A stretch of DNA of 64,000 bases from Actinomycetota bacterium (GTDB taxonomy: Bacteria; Actinomycetota; Actinomycetes; Mycobacteriales; JACQDL01), in the NCBI GenBank assembly GCA_016201065.1, contig JACQDL010000053.1:1-64000 (forward strand), in the 5' to 3' direction. The notes under the pieces were generated by a model, which saw only the letters and a program-made list of their open reading frames with translations, was not told the origin of the DNA and made no database searches. The position numbers and the translations under genes are program-made. Positions 45,413 to 56,966 of this stretch are shown here, piece by piece. Position 1 is the first letter of the stretch. Each line of letters starts with the position of its first letter.

Positions 45413-46305
45413 GCCGTGGCCATCGCCGCCGCCAGCTGCGCCGCGAGTGCGGCGTTTCGCAGGATGATCCGGACATTGACGTCGCGGCTTGCTCCGGCGG
45501 TCGTGCGGTGGAAGTGGTCCAGCAGGTACGGCGTGACCGCCTTGCCGTGCACCCCGTCGCGCACCATCCCGGCCAGGCCGCTGGCCAGCGCCTCGTCGTG
45601 GGACGCCGGGTCGAGCTGCTCGGTGTCGGGCAGGGGGTTGGCGACCAGGACGGCGCCGCCACCGAACGCGCGGCGCGCCGCGACGACCGCGGCCACCTCG
45701 GCCGCGGTGTCCACCCGCCAGTCGACGGCGAACCCGGAGTCGGTGAGGTAGAAGCCGGGGAAACGGTCGGTCTGCCACCCCAGCACCGTCACCGACAGCG
45801 ACTCCAGCCGCTCCAGTGTCGCGCCGACGTCGAGGATCGACTTCACGCCGGCGCAGACCACCAGGATGTGCGTGCCGGCGAGGGTGACGAGGTCCGCCGA
45901 CTCGTCCCAGCTCTGCCGGGCCAGCCGGTGCACCCCGCCGAGCCCGCCGGTGGCGAAGGCCGCAATGCCGGCGCGGGCGGCCAGCACGGCTGTGCTCGCG
46001 ACCGTGGTGGCGCCGTCCATGCCACGGGCCAGCGCCACCGGCAGGTCCCGGGCGGAGAGCTTGTGCACGCCGGGATCCGCGCAGATCCGTTCCAGCGCCG
46101 TCTGGTCCAGCCCGACCCGGACCTCCCCGGCGAGTACCGCGATCGTGGCCGGTACCGCGCCGGCGTCCCGGACGGTGGACTCGATCAGGCCGGCGACCCG
46201 GAGGTTGTCCGGTCTGGGCAGGCCGTGCGCGAGCAGGGTGCTCTCCAGGGCGACGACCGGCCGGCCGGTGGCGAGCGCCTCGGCGACCTCGGGAGCGATG
46301 AGCAC
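45409..46305 (-). CDS. psuG: Pseudouridine-5'-phosphate glycosidase
   Basis: VVALESTLLAHGLPRPDN, HKLSARDLPVALARGMDGATTVASTAVLAARAGIAAFATGGLGGVHR. Confidence 0.93.
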   Translation of the reverse strand: MLIAPEVAEALATGRPVVALESTLLAHGLPRPDNLRVAGLIESTVRDAGAVPATIAVLAGEVRVGLDQTALERICADPGVHKLSARDLPVALARGMDGATTVASTAVLAARAGIAAFATGGLGGVHRLARQSWDESADLVTLAGTHILVVCAGVKSILDVGATLERLESLSVTVLGWQTDRFPGFYLTDSGFAVDWRVDTAAEVAAVVAARRAFGGGAVLVANPLPDTEQLDPASHDEALASGLAGMVRDGVHGKAVTPYLLDHFHRTTAGASRDVNVRIILRNAALAAQLAAAMATA

Positions 46306-46410
46306 GCCGGAACCTCCTGGTGAGCGAGCGCCGACCGGCCGGGGGTGGCCGGCGTCGGGGCACCCCGATGTCGGGGGGACGCCGCGACGGTAGCCGGTTC
46401 GTTTGGCACC

Positions 46411-46653
46411 ATGGTCCAGGTGAGTGACACCCAGGTCCTTCCGGCCCCGCAGCGTGACGACACCGACCACGGTGACCGCCTCTTCCACTACGTGCTCAAG
46501 GAGCGGATCACCGAGAGCGCGGTGACGGGAACCTTCGTCGTCGCTCTGTGCGGCGAGACGTTCCCGGTGACCCGTACCGCCAAGCCGGGCTCTCCGGTGT
46601 GCCCGGAGTGCCGGCGGATCGTGGACGGCCTGCCTTCGGGGGGCGAGGGGTAG
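46411..46653 (+). CDS. DUF3039 protein
   Basis: RLFHYVLKERITESAVTGTFVVALCGETFPVTRTAKPGSPVCPECRRIVDGL. Confidence 0.85.
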   Translation: MVQVSDTQVLPAPQRDDTDHGDRLFHYVLKERITESAVTGTFVVALCGETFPVTRTAKPGSPVCPECRRIVDGLPSGGEG

Positions 46654-46654
46654 C

Positions 46655-47758
46655 TCACGGCAGGCCCCCCTCGCCCAGCGCCGGATCGTCCCGGCGTGGC
46701 CCGTCCGGCACGGGGAGGCTCCCGGGTCGGCGGGCCAGCCACCGGTGGATGGCGGGTGCGCGTCGCCGGCGGACCCTTGATCGGGCCGGCGAGGCCTGCT
46801 CGATCAGGGCGTTCAGCTCGGCGCCGAAGAGGACGGCGAAGGCGAGCAGGAACAGGAACAGCAGCGCCGCGATCGGCGCGGCCAGCGCGCCGTAGCTGAA
46901 CGCCCGGGTGACCACCAGCGTGATGTACTGCCGCAGCAGCGCCCCACCGAGGATGAAGACGACCATCGCCACGAGGGCGCCCGGCAGGCCGCGCCGCCAC
47001 GGCAGCCGGCGCGGCGGTGCGAGGTGGTAGAACGTCACCAGCCCGAGCAGCACCAGCACGATGACCACCGGCCAGTACGCGCGGGTGACGAGGCTGGCCG
47101 TGTCGGCGCGGTACTCCTCGGGCGCAAGCCGGACCAGCTGGGTCGGACCGAGCACGAGCAGGGGCAGCAGCAGCGCACCGAGCAGCGCGGTCACCAGGTA
47201 GAGCCCGAGGGCCAGCAGCCGGCTGCGGACCGGGCCGCGGAGATCGCGCATGTCGTAGGCGATGGTCACCGTGTTGACGAACGTCGAGGTCGCCGACGAC
47301 CCGGCCCACAGCGAGAGCAGGAACCCGATGCTGACCACGTCGGCCCGGCCCTGCCGGAGCACCTCACCGACGATCGGGGCGACCAGCTCGTCCACGACCT
47401 CGGGGGTGAAAGCCCGCCCGACGGCGTCCAGCAGGTGCCGCTCCACGCTGTCCACGGTCTGCCCGCCGAGCAGGTTGCCGAGGTAGCCGACGCCCCCGAG
47501 TACCGCGAGGAACAGCGGCGGGAGGCTGAGGAGCTGCCAGAAGGCCGCCTCGGCCGACAACCCGAAGATCCGGTCCTGCCAGGCCTTCCGCCAGGCCCGC
47601 CGGAGAATCATCGCGGGACCTCGCCGGGCTACCGGGCCCACGGTGCCGCGGACGGAGTCCCGCACCTGGCCGCCGGTCCGGTCGGCCCACGCCGCCGCGC
47701 GGCGGGCCGTCGGGCGGCGGCTCGTCGGGCGGGGTCGCCACTGGGGCGGGGTGGTCAC
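46655..47758 (-). CDS. YihY/BrkB family membrane protein
   Basis: AWRKAWQDRIFGLSAEAAFWQLLSLPPLFLAVLGGVGYLG and multiple TM helices; start uncertain. Confidence 0.82.
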   Translation of the reverse strand: MTTPPQWRPRPTSRRPTARRAAAWADRTGGQVRDSVRGTVGPVARRGPAMILRRAWRKAWQDRIFGLSAEAAFWQLLSLPPLFLAVLGGVGYLGNLLGGQTVDSVERHLLDAVGRAFTPEVVDELVAPIVGEVLRQGRADVVSIGFLLSLWAGSSATSTFVNTVTIAYDMRDLRGPVRSRLLALGLYLVTALLGALLLPLLVLGPTQLVRLAPEEYRADTASLVTRAYWPVVIVLVLLGLVTFYHLAPPRRLPWRRGLPGALVAMVVFILGGALLRQYITLVVTRAFSYGALAAPIAALLFLFLLAFAVLFGAELNALIEQASPARSRVRRRRAPAIHRWLARRPGSLPVPDGPRRDDPALGEGGLP

Positions 47759-47920
47759 GGGGGTCAAGGATGCCTGGTCCGGGCCGGTTCGCGCGAGACG
47801 GCCCCCGGTGCGTCGCCCGTGGGCCGGCCCGGCCACGACGGGCTAGGCTGTCGGGCGCCGCACCGTGGCCGGAGGTACCACCCTCCGGCCACGTGCCCGC
47901 CCGGTACCGCGGGGAGGATT

Positions 47921-49678
47921 GTGAGAACGGCGCTGCCTTCGGAGTCGATCGTGCCCGGGCCGGACCAGGCCGCCCTCCCGCCGTTGCGGGTGTGGCAGCG
48001 CCGGGCGTTGACGCGGTACCTGGCTCGGCGGCCCCAGGACTTCCTGGCGGTGGCGACGCCCGGCGCCGGCAAGACGTCGTTCGCGCTGCGGGTGGCCGGC
48101 GAGCTGCTGGCCGATCGGACCGTTCAGGCGGTGACCGTGGTGACCCCGACCGAGCACCTGAAGTCCCAGTGGGCCGCCGCGGCGGCGCGGCACGGCATCG
48201 CGCTGGACCCGGAGTTCCGCAACAGCGTTGGGGCGGTATCCCGAGATTTTCTCGGGGTGGCGGTCACCTACGCGCAGGTCGCCGCCCACCCGATGCTGCA
48301 CCGGGCGCGCACCGAGCGCCGTCGCACCCTGGTGATCCTGGACGAGGTACACCACGCCGGAGATGCGCTGAGCTGGGGTGACGCGGTCCGTGAGGCGTTC
48401 GACCCGGCGGTCCGGCGGGTCGCGCTGACCGGGACGCCGTTCCGCTCCGACGACAACCCGATCCCGTTCGTCGGCTACGAACCCGGCCCGGACGGGCTGC
48501 TGCGGTCCAGCTCCGACTACAGCTACGGGTACGGCGAGGCGCTGCGGGACGGTGTCGTCCGGCCGGTGATCTTCCTCGCGTACTCCGGGGAGACCCGGTG
48601 GCGGACCCGGGCCGGCGACGAGCACAGTGCGCGGCTCGGCGAACCCCTGCCACGGGAGTACGTCGCCCGTGCCTGGCGGACCGCACTGGACCCGGCGGGG
48701 GAGTGGATCCCGGCCGTGCTGCAGGCGGCCGACACCCGGCTCAGCCAGGTCCGGGCCGGCGGCATACCGGACGCCGGCGGGCTGGTCATCGCCAGCGATC
48801 ACACCTCGGCCCGCGGCTACGCCGGTCACCTGGCCCGGATCACCGGCGAGTCGCCGGCCGTGGTGCTCTCCGACGACCCGAAGGCCAGCGGGCGCATCGC
48901 GGAGTTCGGGGAGTCCAGGCAGCGGTGGATGGTCGCCGTCCGGATGGTCAGCGAGGGCGTCGACGTGCCCCGGCTGGCCATCGGTGTCTACGCGACCAGC
49001 GTGAACACGCCGTTGTTCTTCGCGCAGGCGGTCGGCCGGTTCGTCCGGGCCCGGCGGGCCGGGGAGACCGCCTCGGTGTTCCTGCCCAGTGTGCAGAGCC
49101 TGCTCGCGCTGGCCGGGGAGATGGAGGCCGAGCGGGACCACGTGCTCGGTGTGCCGGCCGATGAGGAGGGTTGGGCGGAGGATCTGCTCGCCCGGGCCAA
49201 CGCCGAGCGGGACGAGCCGGGCGAGGACGACCGGGCGTTCCATACCTTGGAGGCCCGGGCCGAGCTGGACCAGGTCATCTTCGACGGCGCGTCCTTCGGC
49301 TTGACCGCCGCACCGGGTACGCCGGAGGAGGAGGACTACCTCGGGCTGCCCGGCCTGCTGGCGCCCGACCAGGTGGCGCTGCTGCTGCGGCAGCGGCAGG
49401 CTCGCCAGCTCGCCGAGCAGCGCCGTGCGGGGCCGGACGGCGGGGCGGTGGACCGGCCCGGTGGCTCGGCGCCAGCGACGGCGCAGGCGCCGCACGAGCT
49501 GCGCCAGGCGCTACGCCGGGAGCTCTCCGGCCTGGTTGCCGCGCACCATCACCGCACGGGCAAGCCGCACGGCGCGATCCACGCCGAGCTGCGGCGGGCC
49601 TGCGGCGGTCCGCCGGTGGCTGCGGCGACGGTGGAGGACATCCGGCGGCGGATCGATGAGGTTCGTCGTTGGTTGTGA
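47921..49678 (+). CDS. DEAD/DEAH-box (SF2) helicase
   Basis: LAVATPGAGKTSFALRVAGELL, LVILDEVHHAGDALSW, RVALTGTPFRSD, MVSEGVDVPRLAIGVYAT, FFAQAVGRFVRARR; real start GTG 47921, track ORF over-extended. Confidence 0.9.
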   Translation: MRTALPSESIVPGPDQAALPPLRVWQRRALTRYLARRPQDFLAVATPGAGKTSFALRVAGELLADRTVQAVTVVTPTEHLKSQWAAAAARHGIALDPEFRNSVGAVSRDFLGVAVTYAQVAAHPMLHRARTERRRTLVILDEVHHAGDALSWGDAVREAFDPAVRRVALTGTPFRSDDNPIPFVGYEPGPDGLLRSSSDYSYGYGEALRDGVVRPVIFLAYSGETRWRTRAGDEHSARLGEPLPREYVARAWRTALDPAGEWIPAVLQAADTRLSQVRAGGIPDAGGLVIASDHTSARGYAGHLARITGESPAVVLSDDPKASGRIAEFGESRQRWMVAVRMVSEGVDVPRLAIGVYATSVNTPLFFAQAVGRFVRARRAGETASVFLPSVQSLLALAGEMEAERDHVLGVPADEEGWAEDLLARANAERDEPGEDDRAFHTLEARAELDQVIFDGASFGLTAAPGTPEEEDYLGLPGLLAPDQVALLLRQRQARQLAEQRRAGPDGGAVDRPGGSAPATAQAPHELRQALRRELSGLVAAHHHRTGKPHGAIHAELRRACGGPPVAAATVEDIRRRIDEVRRWL

Positions 49679-49795
49679 TGTTTTCGGGGTAAGGCGGCGA
49701 GTGTGCTGGTTTGATTTGTCAGGTGGCGTACTTCCTATCGGCGATGGTTCGCGGCAGGCTGGTCCGTGCACACCGAACACAAAGGGGTGATGTAG

Positions 49796-51607
49796 GTGAA
49801 GCGTGACCTCCTCCGAGGCACCGTCGCCGGGGCCGTGGGCCTCCTGCTTGCTGCCGCCGCGCTGACCGGGTCGGCCACCGCCGCCTCGGCCGATGCGGGC
49901 ACGGCACCCAGGTCGGTCGATCCGCGGCCGGTCGGGGCGACCGGGCACCGCGCCACCACGCCCGGCCGGGTCGCGCCCGCGCCGCGGGCGGGCGAGCCGG
50001 CCGTCCACAACGAGCTGCTGCGCACCGTGCTGGCCGACCGGGACGGCGAGGGCGCTCCCGAGCCGGCGCTGGCGTCGCTGTGCCAGAGCTTCATCGGCAA
50101 GCCGAACCCGTACGGTCCGCCGGCACCGAACGTCGACCAGATCAACGGTGACGGGATCGTCCAGGCCGGCACCCAGCTCGGGTGCAGCACGGCCCAGAAC
50201 GAGACGTCGATCGCCGTCAACCCGCACAACCCGCGCAACCTCGTCGCCGGCGCGAACGACTACCGCGTGTTCAACGCCAACGAGGGTCGAAACGACGGCA
50301 CCGGGTGGGCGTACACGACCTTCGACGGTGGCCGGAGCTGGACCGACGTGCAGCTGCCGCGCCTGACCAACGCCACCGGGGCGACCGGAGTCCTGTCCCA
50401 CATGGACGCCGCCGGTGACCCGGTGCTGGCGTTCGGCCCGGGCAACACCGTCTACTACGGCAACATCGTCTTCAGCAGGTCCGCACCGGCTCCGGGCGGC
50501 ACCGAGCCGGCGAGCGCCATCACCGTGAACGTCTCGCACGACGGTGGCCTGCACTGGGACGACCCGGTGGTGGTCCGCGTCGACGGCGTGAACCCGGCCG
50601 GCAACCCCACGCCGACGAGGTACTTCAACGACAAGGTGTGGATGGCCGCCGACCCGGAGTCCGGTCGGGCCTACGTCACCTGGACCCAGTTCACCGACAA
50701 CCCCGACGGCAGCTACCTGGAGTCGCCGATCGTCGTCGCCGGCTCCCGGGACTTCGGCCGGACGTTCGCCCCGATGACCAGGGTGGCGCCGCCGATGGTC
50801 GGCTTCACCGGCGGGGTCACGCCGTACGACCAGGGCTCCAACCCGCAGGTGGGGCGGGACGGCTCGCTCTACGTCGGGTACGAGGCCTCGGTCTGCGCGA
50901 CCCTCGCCTGCGACCAGCTCACCGACCACGACGCGACCGTGGTGGCGACCTCGCGGGACGGTGGCCGGACCTTCCGGCAGGCGGTCGTGGACACCAACTT
51001 CGACTTCCCGACGAACTGGGACGTCGGCCGGTCCACCCTGACCGGGGAGAACTTCCGGATCAACAGCTTCCCGCAGCTCGGCTATGACCGGGACGCCGAC
51101 CGGCTGTGGGTGACCTGGGCGGATGACCGCAACGGTGGCTATGACGCCGCCGGGACATCGGTCCGGACCAACGGTGACAACCTGGTCGCCACCTCACGGG
51201 GTGGCGAGCGGTGGTCCACGCCGACGGTCGTGGGCACCGCCCAGGACGAGGTGTTCGGCGCGATCGCAGCCCACGACGGTACGGTCGCGGTGACCTCCTA
51301 CACCCGGCGCTACGACCCCAGCGGGGTGAAGCTCGACTACGCCTACTGGACCGCATCCAGCCAGGACCGGCTGGGCAGGGCCAGGATCCAGCGGATCACC
51401 ACCGAGTCTTCCGACCCATCGATCCAGTTCGTCGGCGTCGGGCGGGTCACCGGCAAGGAGCTGCAGGGCGTCTTCATCGGTGACTACAGCGCGGTCGCCC
51501 TGGGGACCGACCTCACCCTGCACCCGTGCTGGACCGACTTCCGCGGCTCGCCCGGGACGACCGCGCCCAACCAGGACGCCTACTCACAGGCCATCTCGCT
51601 GCGGTAG
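49796..51607 (+). CDS. Secreted sialidase-like/BNR (Asp-box) repeat protein
   Basis: Signal peptide; Asp-box-like TFDGGRSW, SHDGGLHW, SRDFGRTF, SRDGGRTF. Confidence 0.78.
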   Translation: MKRDLLRGTVAGAVGLLLAAAALTGSATAASADAGTAPRSVDPRPVGATGHRATTPGRVAPAPRAGEPAVHNELLRTVLADRDGEGAPEPALASLCQSFIGKPNPYGPPAPNVDQINGDGIVQAGTQLGCSTAQNETSIAVNPHNPRNLVAGANDYRVFNANEGRNDGTGWAYTTFDGGRSWTDVQLPRLTNATGATGVLSHMDAAGDPVLAFGPGNTVYYGNIVFSRSAPAPGGTEPASAITVNVSHDGGLHWDDPVVVRVDGVNPAGNPTPTRYFNDKVWMAADPESGRAYVTWTQFTDNPDGSYLESPIVVAGSRDFGRTFAPMTRVAPPMVGFTGGVTPYDQGSNPQVGRDGSLYVGYEASVCATLACDQLTDHDATVVATSRDGGRTFRQAVVDTNFDFPTNWDVGRSTLTGENFRINSFPQLGYDRDADRLWVTWADDRNGGYDAAGTSVRTNGDNLVATSRGGERWSTPTVVGTAQDEVFGAIAAHDGTVAVTSYTRRYDPSGVKLDYAYWTASSQDRLGRARIQRITTESSDPSIQFVGVGRVTGKELQGVFIGDYSAVALGTDLTLHPCWTDFRGSPGTTAPNQDAYSQAISLR

Positions 51608-51645
51608 GAGAGGCAACGGAGGCGACGGCGACCCGCCCGGCGGGC

Positions 51646-52266
51646 ATGCCGGTGCGGGTACGACGGCTGCCGGTGACCACGACCGTCGCGGTACTGATCG
51701 GCGCGACCGGGCTGGCCCTGGCGTGGCTGGATCACGCCACCCGGAACGGCGTCGTGCGATGGGCCAGCACGTCGGTGGACAACCTCGGGTCGCACCCGGT
51801 CGGATCGCTGCTCGGCTCGGCCTTCGTGGTCACCGAGGAGCTCGCCGGCTGGGTGCTGCTCAGCCTGCTCGGGCTGGTCGCCGCGGAGCGTGCGGTCGGC
51901 TCGGTCCGGCTGCTCGTGGCCGTGGCGGCCGCCCAGGTGCTGGGCACGCTGGTCAGTGAGGGGATCGTGGCCTGGCGGGTGGCGCATGCCGCGCTGCCGC
52001 TCAGCCAGCGTGGCATGGAGGACGTGGGTCCGTCCTACCTTGTCGTGGCGGGGCTGACCATCGGGCTGCTGCGCGGGTCCTGGCCCGGTCGGGCCGCGGC
52101 CGCGGTGGGGTGGTGGCTGCTGGGTCCGGACCTGTTCGACGGCCTGTCCCGGCTGGACGTGGCAGCGGTCGGGCACGTGGTGAGCATCGCGGCCGGTGTG
52201 GTCGCCAGCGGCATCGGCGCGACGCCACGGCCGGCGCCCGGGTCGGGCGCCGGCCGTGGTCGGTGA
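51646..52266 (+). CDS. Rhomboid-like polytopic membrane protein
   Basis: ~6 TM helices; no clear catalytic GxSG. Confidence 0.6.
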   Translation: MPVRVRRLPVTTTVAVLIGATGLALAWLDHATRNGVVRWASTSVDNLGSHPVGSLLGSAFVVTEELAGWVLLSLLGLVAAERAVGSVRLLVAVAAAQVLGTLVSEGIVAWRVAHAALPLSQRGMEDVGPSYLVVAGLTIGLLRGSWPGRAAAAVGWWLLGPDLFDGLSRLDVAAVGHVVSIAAGVVASGIGATPRPAPGSGAGRGR

Positions 52267-52277
52267 CGGATCGGCGG

Positions 52278-52484
52278 CTACTCGGCGTCGGTCTCCGCGC
52301 GCAGGACGTGCGCGGCGAGCTCGCGGAGCTGTACGTCGTACTTCCGGGCGTGATGGCTGCAAAAGACCAGATCGCCGCCACCGGCGAGCACGATCCGCAC
52401 GATCGCTCGGGCGCTGCAACGATCGCAGCGGTCCTGTGCGGAGGGGGGCGTGAGCGGTGCGGTGGGGCTCAGCGTCGGAGTCAC
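52278..52484 (-). CDS. DUF7455-like small zinc-ribbon protein
   Basis: DRCDRCSARAIVRIVLAGGGDLVFCSHHARKYDVQLRELAA. Confidence 0.78.
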   Translation of the reverse strand: MTPTLSPTAPLTPPSAQDRCDRCSARAIVRIVLAGGGDLVFCSHHARKYDVQLRELAAHVLRAETDAE

Positions 52485-52729
52485 GGCGGGTCCCTTCTCG
52501 AGTCCTGCGTGCCCAGGTCAACCTTATGCTGCCTCGGATCCTTCCCGCTCGCGGTGACCCAAAACGTCATCCGAGGGGTTGATCGCCGAGAGCGAACATC
52601 GACCGCCGGTGCCACCCGTCGGGCGTTGCTCGCCCCTGATGGATCGACGGCAGGCGGCTCTCCCCTGAGAGAATCGGAACCACGATGTCTGGCCGGGACG
52701 GGGCACGCGGCCAGCTCGCGTCGTCGCGA

Positions 52730-54499
52730 TCAGTCGAGGTAGTCGCGCAGCACCTGCGAGCGGGACGGGTGACGCAGCTTCGACATCGTCTTGGACTCGA
52801 TCTGGCGGATCCGCTCCCGGGTCACCCCGTAGACCTGGCCGATCTCGTCCAGCGTCCGCGGTTGACCGTCGGTCAGCCCGAAGCGCAGCCTGACGACGCC
52901 GGCCTCCCGCTCGCTCAAGGTGGACAACACCGCCTGGAGCTGGTCCTGCAGCAGGCTGAAGCTGACCGCGTCGACCGCCACCACGGCCTCGGAGTCCTCG
53001 ATGAAGTCGCCGAGCTGCGAGTCGCCCTCGTCACCGATGGTCTGGTCGAGGCTGATCGGCTCCCGGGCGTACTGCTGGATCTCCAGCACCTTCTCCGGCG
53101 AGATGTCCATCTCCTTCGCGAGCTCCTCCGGGGTGGGCTCGCGCCCGAGGTCCTGGAGCAGCTCGCGCTGGATCCGCCCCAGCTTGTTGATCACTTCGAC
53201 CATGTGCACGGGGATCCGGATGGTGCGAGCCTGGTCGGCCATGGCCCGGGTGATGGCCTGCCTGATCCACCACGTGGCGTAGGTGGAGAACTTGTAACCC
53301 TTGGTGTAGTCGAACTTCTCCACCGCACGGATCAGACCCAGGTTGCCCTCCTGGATGAGGTCCAGGAACGCCATGCCACGCCCGGTGTACCGCTTGGCCA
53401 GGCTGACCACCAGGCGCAGGTTTGCCTCCAGGAGGTGGTTCTTGGCCCGCTCGCCGTCGCGGACGATCCACTCCAGGTCGCGGCGGGCCTGCGTGGCGAG
53501 CCTCTGGTCGGACTCCTCGGCCAGCCGGAGCCGCTCGGCGGCGTACAGCCCCGCCTCGATCCGCTTGGCGAGCTCCACCTCCTCCTCGGCGTTGAGCAGC
53601 GCGACCTTGCCGATCTGCTTGAGGTAGGCCCGCACCGAGTCGGCGGATGCGGTCAGCTCGGCATCCCGCCGGGCCTGCTTCAGCGCCTCGGACTCCTCCT
53701 CCTCGTCCCAGCTGAACTCCTCGCCCTCGCCGTCCTCGCTGGCGGCGGGCTCGCCGGTGGCCGTCGCGGGATCGCCGGCGGGCTGCTGCCCGCCGGGACC
53801 GGCATCTGCGGTGCCCACAGCGGTCGTGGCTGCCGCGCCTGGGGTCGCCGTCGCGGCCGGATTCGGGGCGGCCGGATTCGGGGCGGCCGGATTCGGGGCC
53901 GCTGGCTTCGGGGCCGCTGGCTTCGGGGCGGCCGGCCTGCGGGCACGCTTGGGGGCGGCGGCGATCGGGCTCACCGCACGGACCGCCGGATCCCCGTCCG
54001 CCACCGGATCTGCGCCGACCGGGCTGTCCGTTCCGGTCGAGCTCGGCGGCCCCGTCTCGTCCGGAGCGACGACGGTCGGCGCTGCCTTCAGCGCGCGCTT
54101 CGGGGCCGCCCTGAGCGGGGCGGTTGCGGCGGACGCTTCGGCGGCCTTCGTCGTCGGCCTGGTCGTGCTCTTGGTGACCGTGTTCCGTTTCGGGGCGGAG
54201 GCGGCGGCGGCCCGCCGGGGGATCGGGGCCGACGCCGAGGCGTCGACGAGGACCGTCACGCCCTGGTCGGAGAGTGCTCGGAGTACTCGCTTGCCCGACG
54301 CGGCCGGAAGGCCCGCCTGCTCGAACGCGACGGTGATCTCCTCGGCACGGAGAAACCCTTGAGACCGCCCTTGTTCGGCCAGTCGCTCGGTGACCTCTTT
54401 GATGCTGCCGGAGTTACGGGAGCCGGTGTTCGACCGGGACTCAGCGGGTGTCACGAACGCCCTTTCACGAGACGGTGCCAGCCCCAGAGGGTTTGCCAT
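52730..54499 (-). CDS. sigA: Primary RNA polymerase sigma factor SigA/HrdB
   Basis: Region 1.2-4 all recognisable ([108 protein letters not shown]); long low-complexity N-terminus. Confidence 0.95.
   Translation of the reverse strand: MANPLGLAPSRERAFVTPAESRSNTGSRNSGSIKEVTERLAEQGRSQGFLRAEEITVAFEQAGLPAASGKRVLRALSDQGVTVLVDASASAPIPRRAAAASAPKRNTVTKSTTRPTTKAAEASAATAPLRAAPKRALKAAPTVVAPDETGPPSSTGTDSPVGADPVADGDPAVRAVSPIAAAPKRARRPAAPKPAAPKPAAPNPAAPNPAAPNPAATATPGAAATTAVGTADAGPGGQQPAGDPATATGEPAASEDGEGEEFSWDEEEESEALKQARRDAELTASADSVRAYLKQIGKVALLNAEEEVELAKRIEAGLYAAERLRLAEESDQRLATQARRDLEWIVRDGERAKNHLLEANLRLVVSLAKRYTGRGMAFLDLIQEGNLGLIRAVEKFDYTKGYKFSTYATWWIRQAITRAMADQARTIRIPVHMVEVINKLGRIQRELLQDLGREPTPEELAKEMDISPEKVLEIQQYAREPISLDQTIGDEGDSQLGDFIEDSEAVVAVDAVSFSLLQDQLQAVLSTLSEREAGVVRLRFGLTDGQPRTLDEIGQVYGVTRERIRQIESKTMSKLRHPSRSQVLRDYLD
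53854..53934 (-). repeat. 15-bp tandem repeats in sigA N-terminal region
   Basis: gccggattcggggcg/gctggcttcggggcc units encoding [10 protein letters not shown]. Confidence 0.85.
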
Positions 54500-54681
54500 G
54501 CCCACGACTGGAGCAGCCGCCGTCGCGACATGGGCTTGGGGTACCTGCGGGTGCTTGCGGGACTCCGGACCGGTGACTCCGAGCCATCGGCGCGGACCGT
54601 GCGGACAAGTGTAACTTCGCGGCGAGGATCCGCGCGGCAACCCCGCGCCGATCGCGGCGATCGGCCGCCGCGACGGGCGGG

Positions 54682-55461
<780 letters not shown>

Positions 55462-55547
55462 CGTGCCTCCTCGTACGCGACTGCCGAATCCTGCGGCAGA
55501 CCTTACGCGGGTGTTCGCGCCATGCCGCGGCGTGATCGGATAGGGGC

Positions 55548-56396
55548 ATGGCAGTGGAGCTCGCACGGATCGCGGTGGATCTGGCTCGCCGGGCTGGCGC
55601 CCTCGTCGCGGACGGGCGGGCCCGAGCCGGCGGCGACCGGGCCGGCCTCGGGGTGCGGGTCAAGAGCACACCGACCGACGTCGTGACCGTCATGGACCGG
55701 GTCTGCGAGGACTTCCTGGTCGACGAGCTGCGCCGGCTGCGACCACAGGACGCGGTGGTCGGCGAGGAGGGCGGGACCCGGGCGGATGGCGCGGCTCCGG
55801 CCGGGCCGGGGCAGGTGCGGTGGTTGGTCGACCCGATCGACGGCACGGTCAACTACATCTACGGGGTGCCGCAGTACGCCGTTTCGGTGGCCGCCGAGCG
55901 GGGCGGCACGGTCGTCGCCGGCGCGGTGCACAACCCCGCGTCCGGGGAGACCTTCTGGGCGTGGTTGGACGGTGGGGCATACCTCTCCGGTGGCCACGGC
56001 GGGGAGGGGCAGCGACTGCGGGTCACCAGCTGCTCCGACCTCGGTCAGGCGCTGGTCGGCACCGGGTTCGGGTATTCCGCCGCGGTCCGGGCCGAGCAGG
56101 CACGGGCGGTCGCCGAGCTGCTGCCGCTGGTCCGGGACATCCGCCGGCTCGGGTCGGCCGCGCTCGACCTGTGCTTCCTCGCAGCGGGTCGGCTTGACGC
56201 GTACTACGAGGCCCGGCTGTACCCGTGGGACTACGCCGCAGGTGCCCTGATCGCGGCGGAGGCGGGCGCCTGGCTGGCCGGTCTGCATGGCCAGCCGGCC
56301 GGTGACGACTTTGTCGCTGCGGCCGCGCCAGGCGTGGCCGAGGCATTCTTCGCGCTGCTGGAGAGCCTGCATCCGGTGGGAGGTTCTGGTCGGTAG
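55548..56396 (+). CDS. suhB: Inositol monophosphatase family protein
   Basis: VGEEGG, WLVDPIDGTVNYIYG, YPWDYAAGALIAAEAG. Confidence 0.9.
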   Translation: MAVELARIAVDLARRAGALVADGRARAGGDRAGLGVRVKSTPTDVVTVMDRVCEDFLVDELRRLRPQDAVVGEEGGTRADGAAPAGPGQVRWLVDPIDGTVNYIYGVPQYAVSVAAERGGTVVAGAVHNPASGETFWAWLDGGAYLSGGHGGEGQRLRVTSCSDLGQALVGTGFGYSAAVRAEQARAVAELLPLVRDIRRLGSAALDLCFLAAGRLDAYYEARLYPWDYAAGALIAAEAGAWLAGLHGQPAGDDFVAAAAPGVAEAFFALLESLHPVGGSGR

Positions 56397-56402
56397 CGGG
56401 TC

Positions 56403-56966
56403 TCAGCAGCCCGACGCGGCACCCACCGAGGCCAGCGCCTGGGTCTTGGCCTGCTCGGCTTGGGCGGCGCTGGCCAACGCGGTGTAGTCCGGGCCGATCG
56501 CGAAGTCGATGACGGCGTCGGTGCGGGCATCGGACCGCAGGGTGGCCTGGGGGAGCTGGAAGCTGAACAGCAGGGCCTGCTGCGCACCGTTGGGTCCGTA
56601 CCGGATCTCACCGGCACCGGTGAGGGTCCGGTTCAGCGGGTCGTTGGCGGAGGCGACCACCTTGAAGCCCCGCTTGGCGATGTCGTTGCCGACCGTCTTG
56701 GCCAGCCCGGCCTTGCCCGTGCCGTTGTACACCCGGAGCTGGACCGACTTGGCGGGCAGGGTGGCCAGCGCCGCGGTCGCCTGCGGTCCGCAGGCCGTGG
56801 TGGGCCGGACGTGGCTGGTGCCGAGCACCTTCCACCACACGATGATCGTGACGACGAACAGCACGCCGAGAAGGCCCAGCCACGGCCCGGTCTGCCGGCG
56901 CCGGCGGACCCTTGGCGGCACCGGGCGACGGCGAGGGACGCGTCCCATCGGACTGAGCGCGGTCAT
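56403..56966 (-). CDS. LytR C-terminal domain protein (Cei-like)
   Basis: Single TM then VQLRVYNGTGKAGLAKTVGNDIAKRGFKV; syntenic position next to suhB. Confidence 0.82.
   Translation of the reverse strand: MTALSPMGRVPRRRPVPPRVRRRRQTGPWLGLLGVLFVVTIIVWWKVLGTSHVRPTTACGPQATAALATLPAKSVQLRVYNGTGKAGLAKTVGNDIAKRGFKVVASANDPLNRTLTGAGEIRYGPNGAQQALLFSFQLPQATLRSDARTDAVIDFAIGPDYTALASAAQAEQAKTQALASVGAASGC

Noticed and set aside
47024-47920. N-terminal 299-codon extension of the helicase ORF
   Set aside because: Antisense to YihY gene; the helicase start is better placed at GTG 47921
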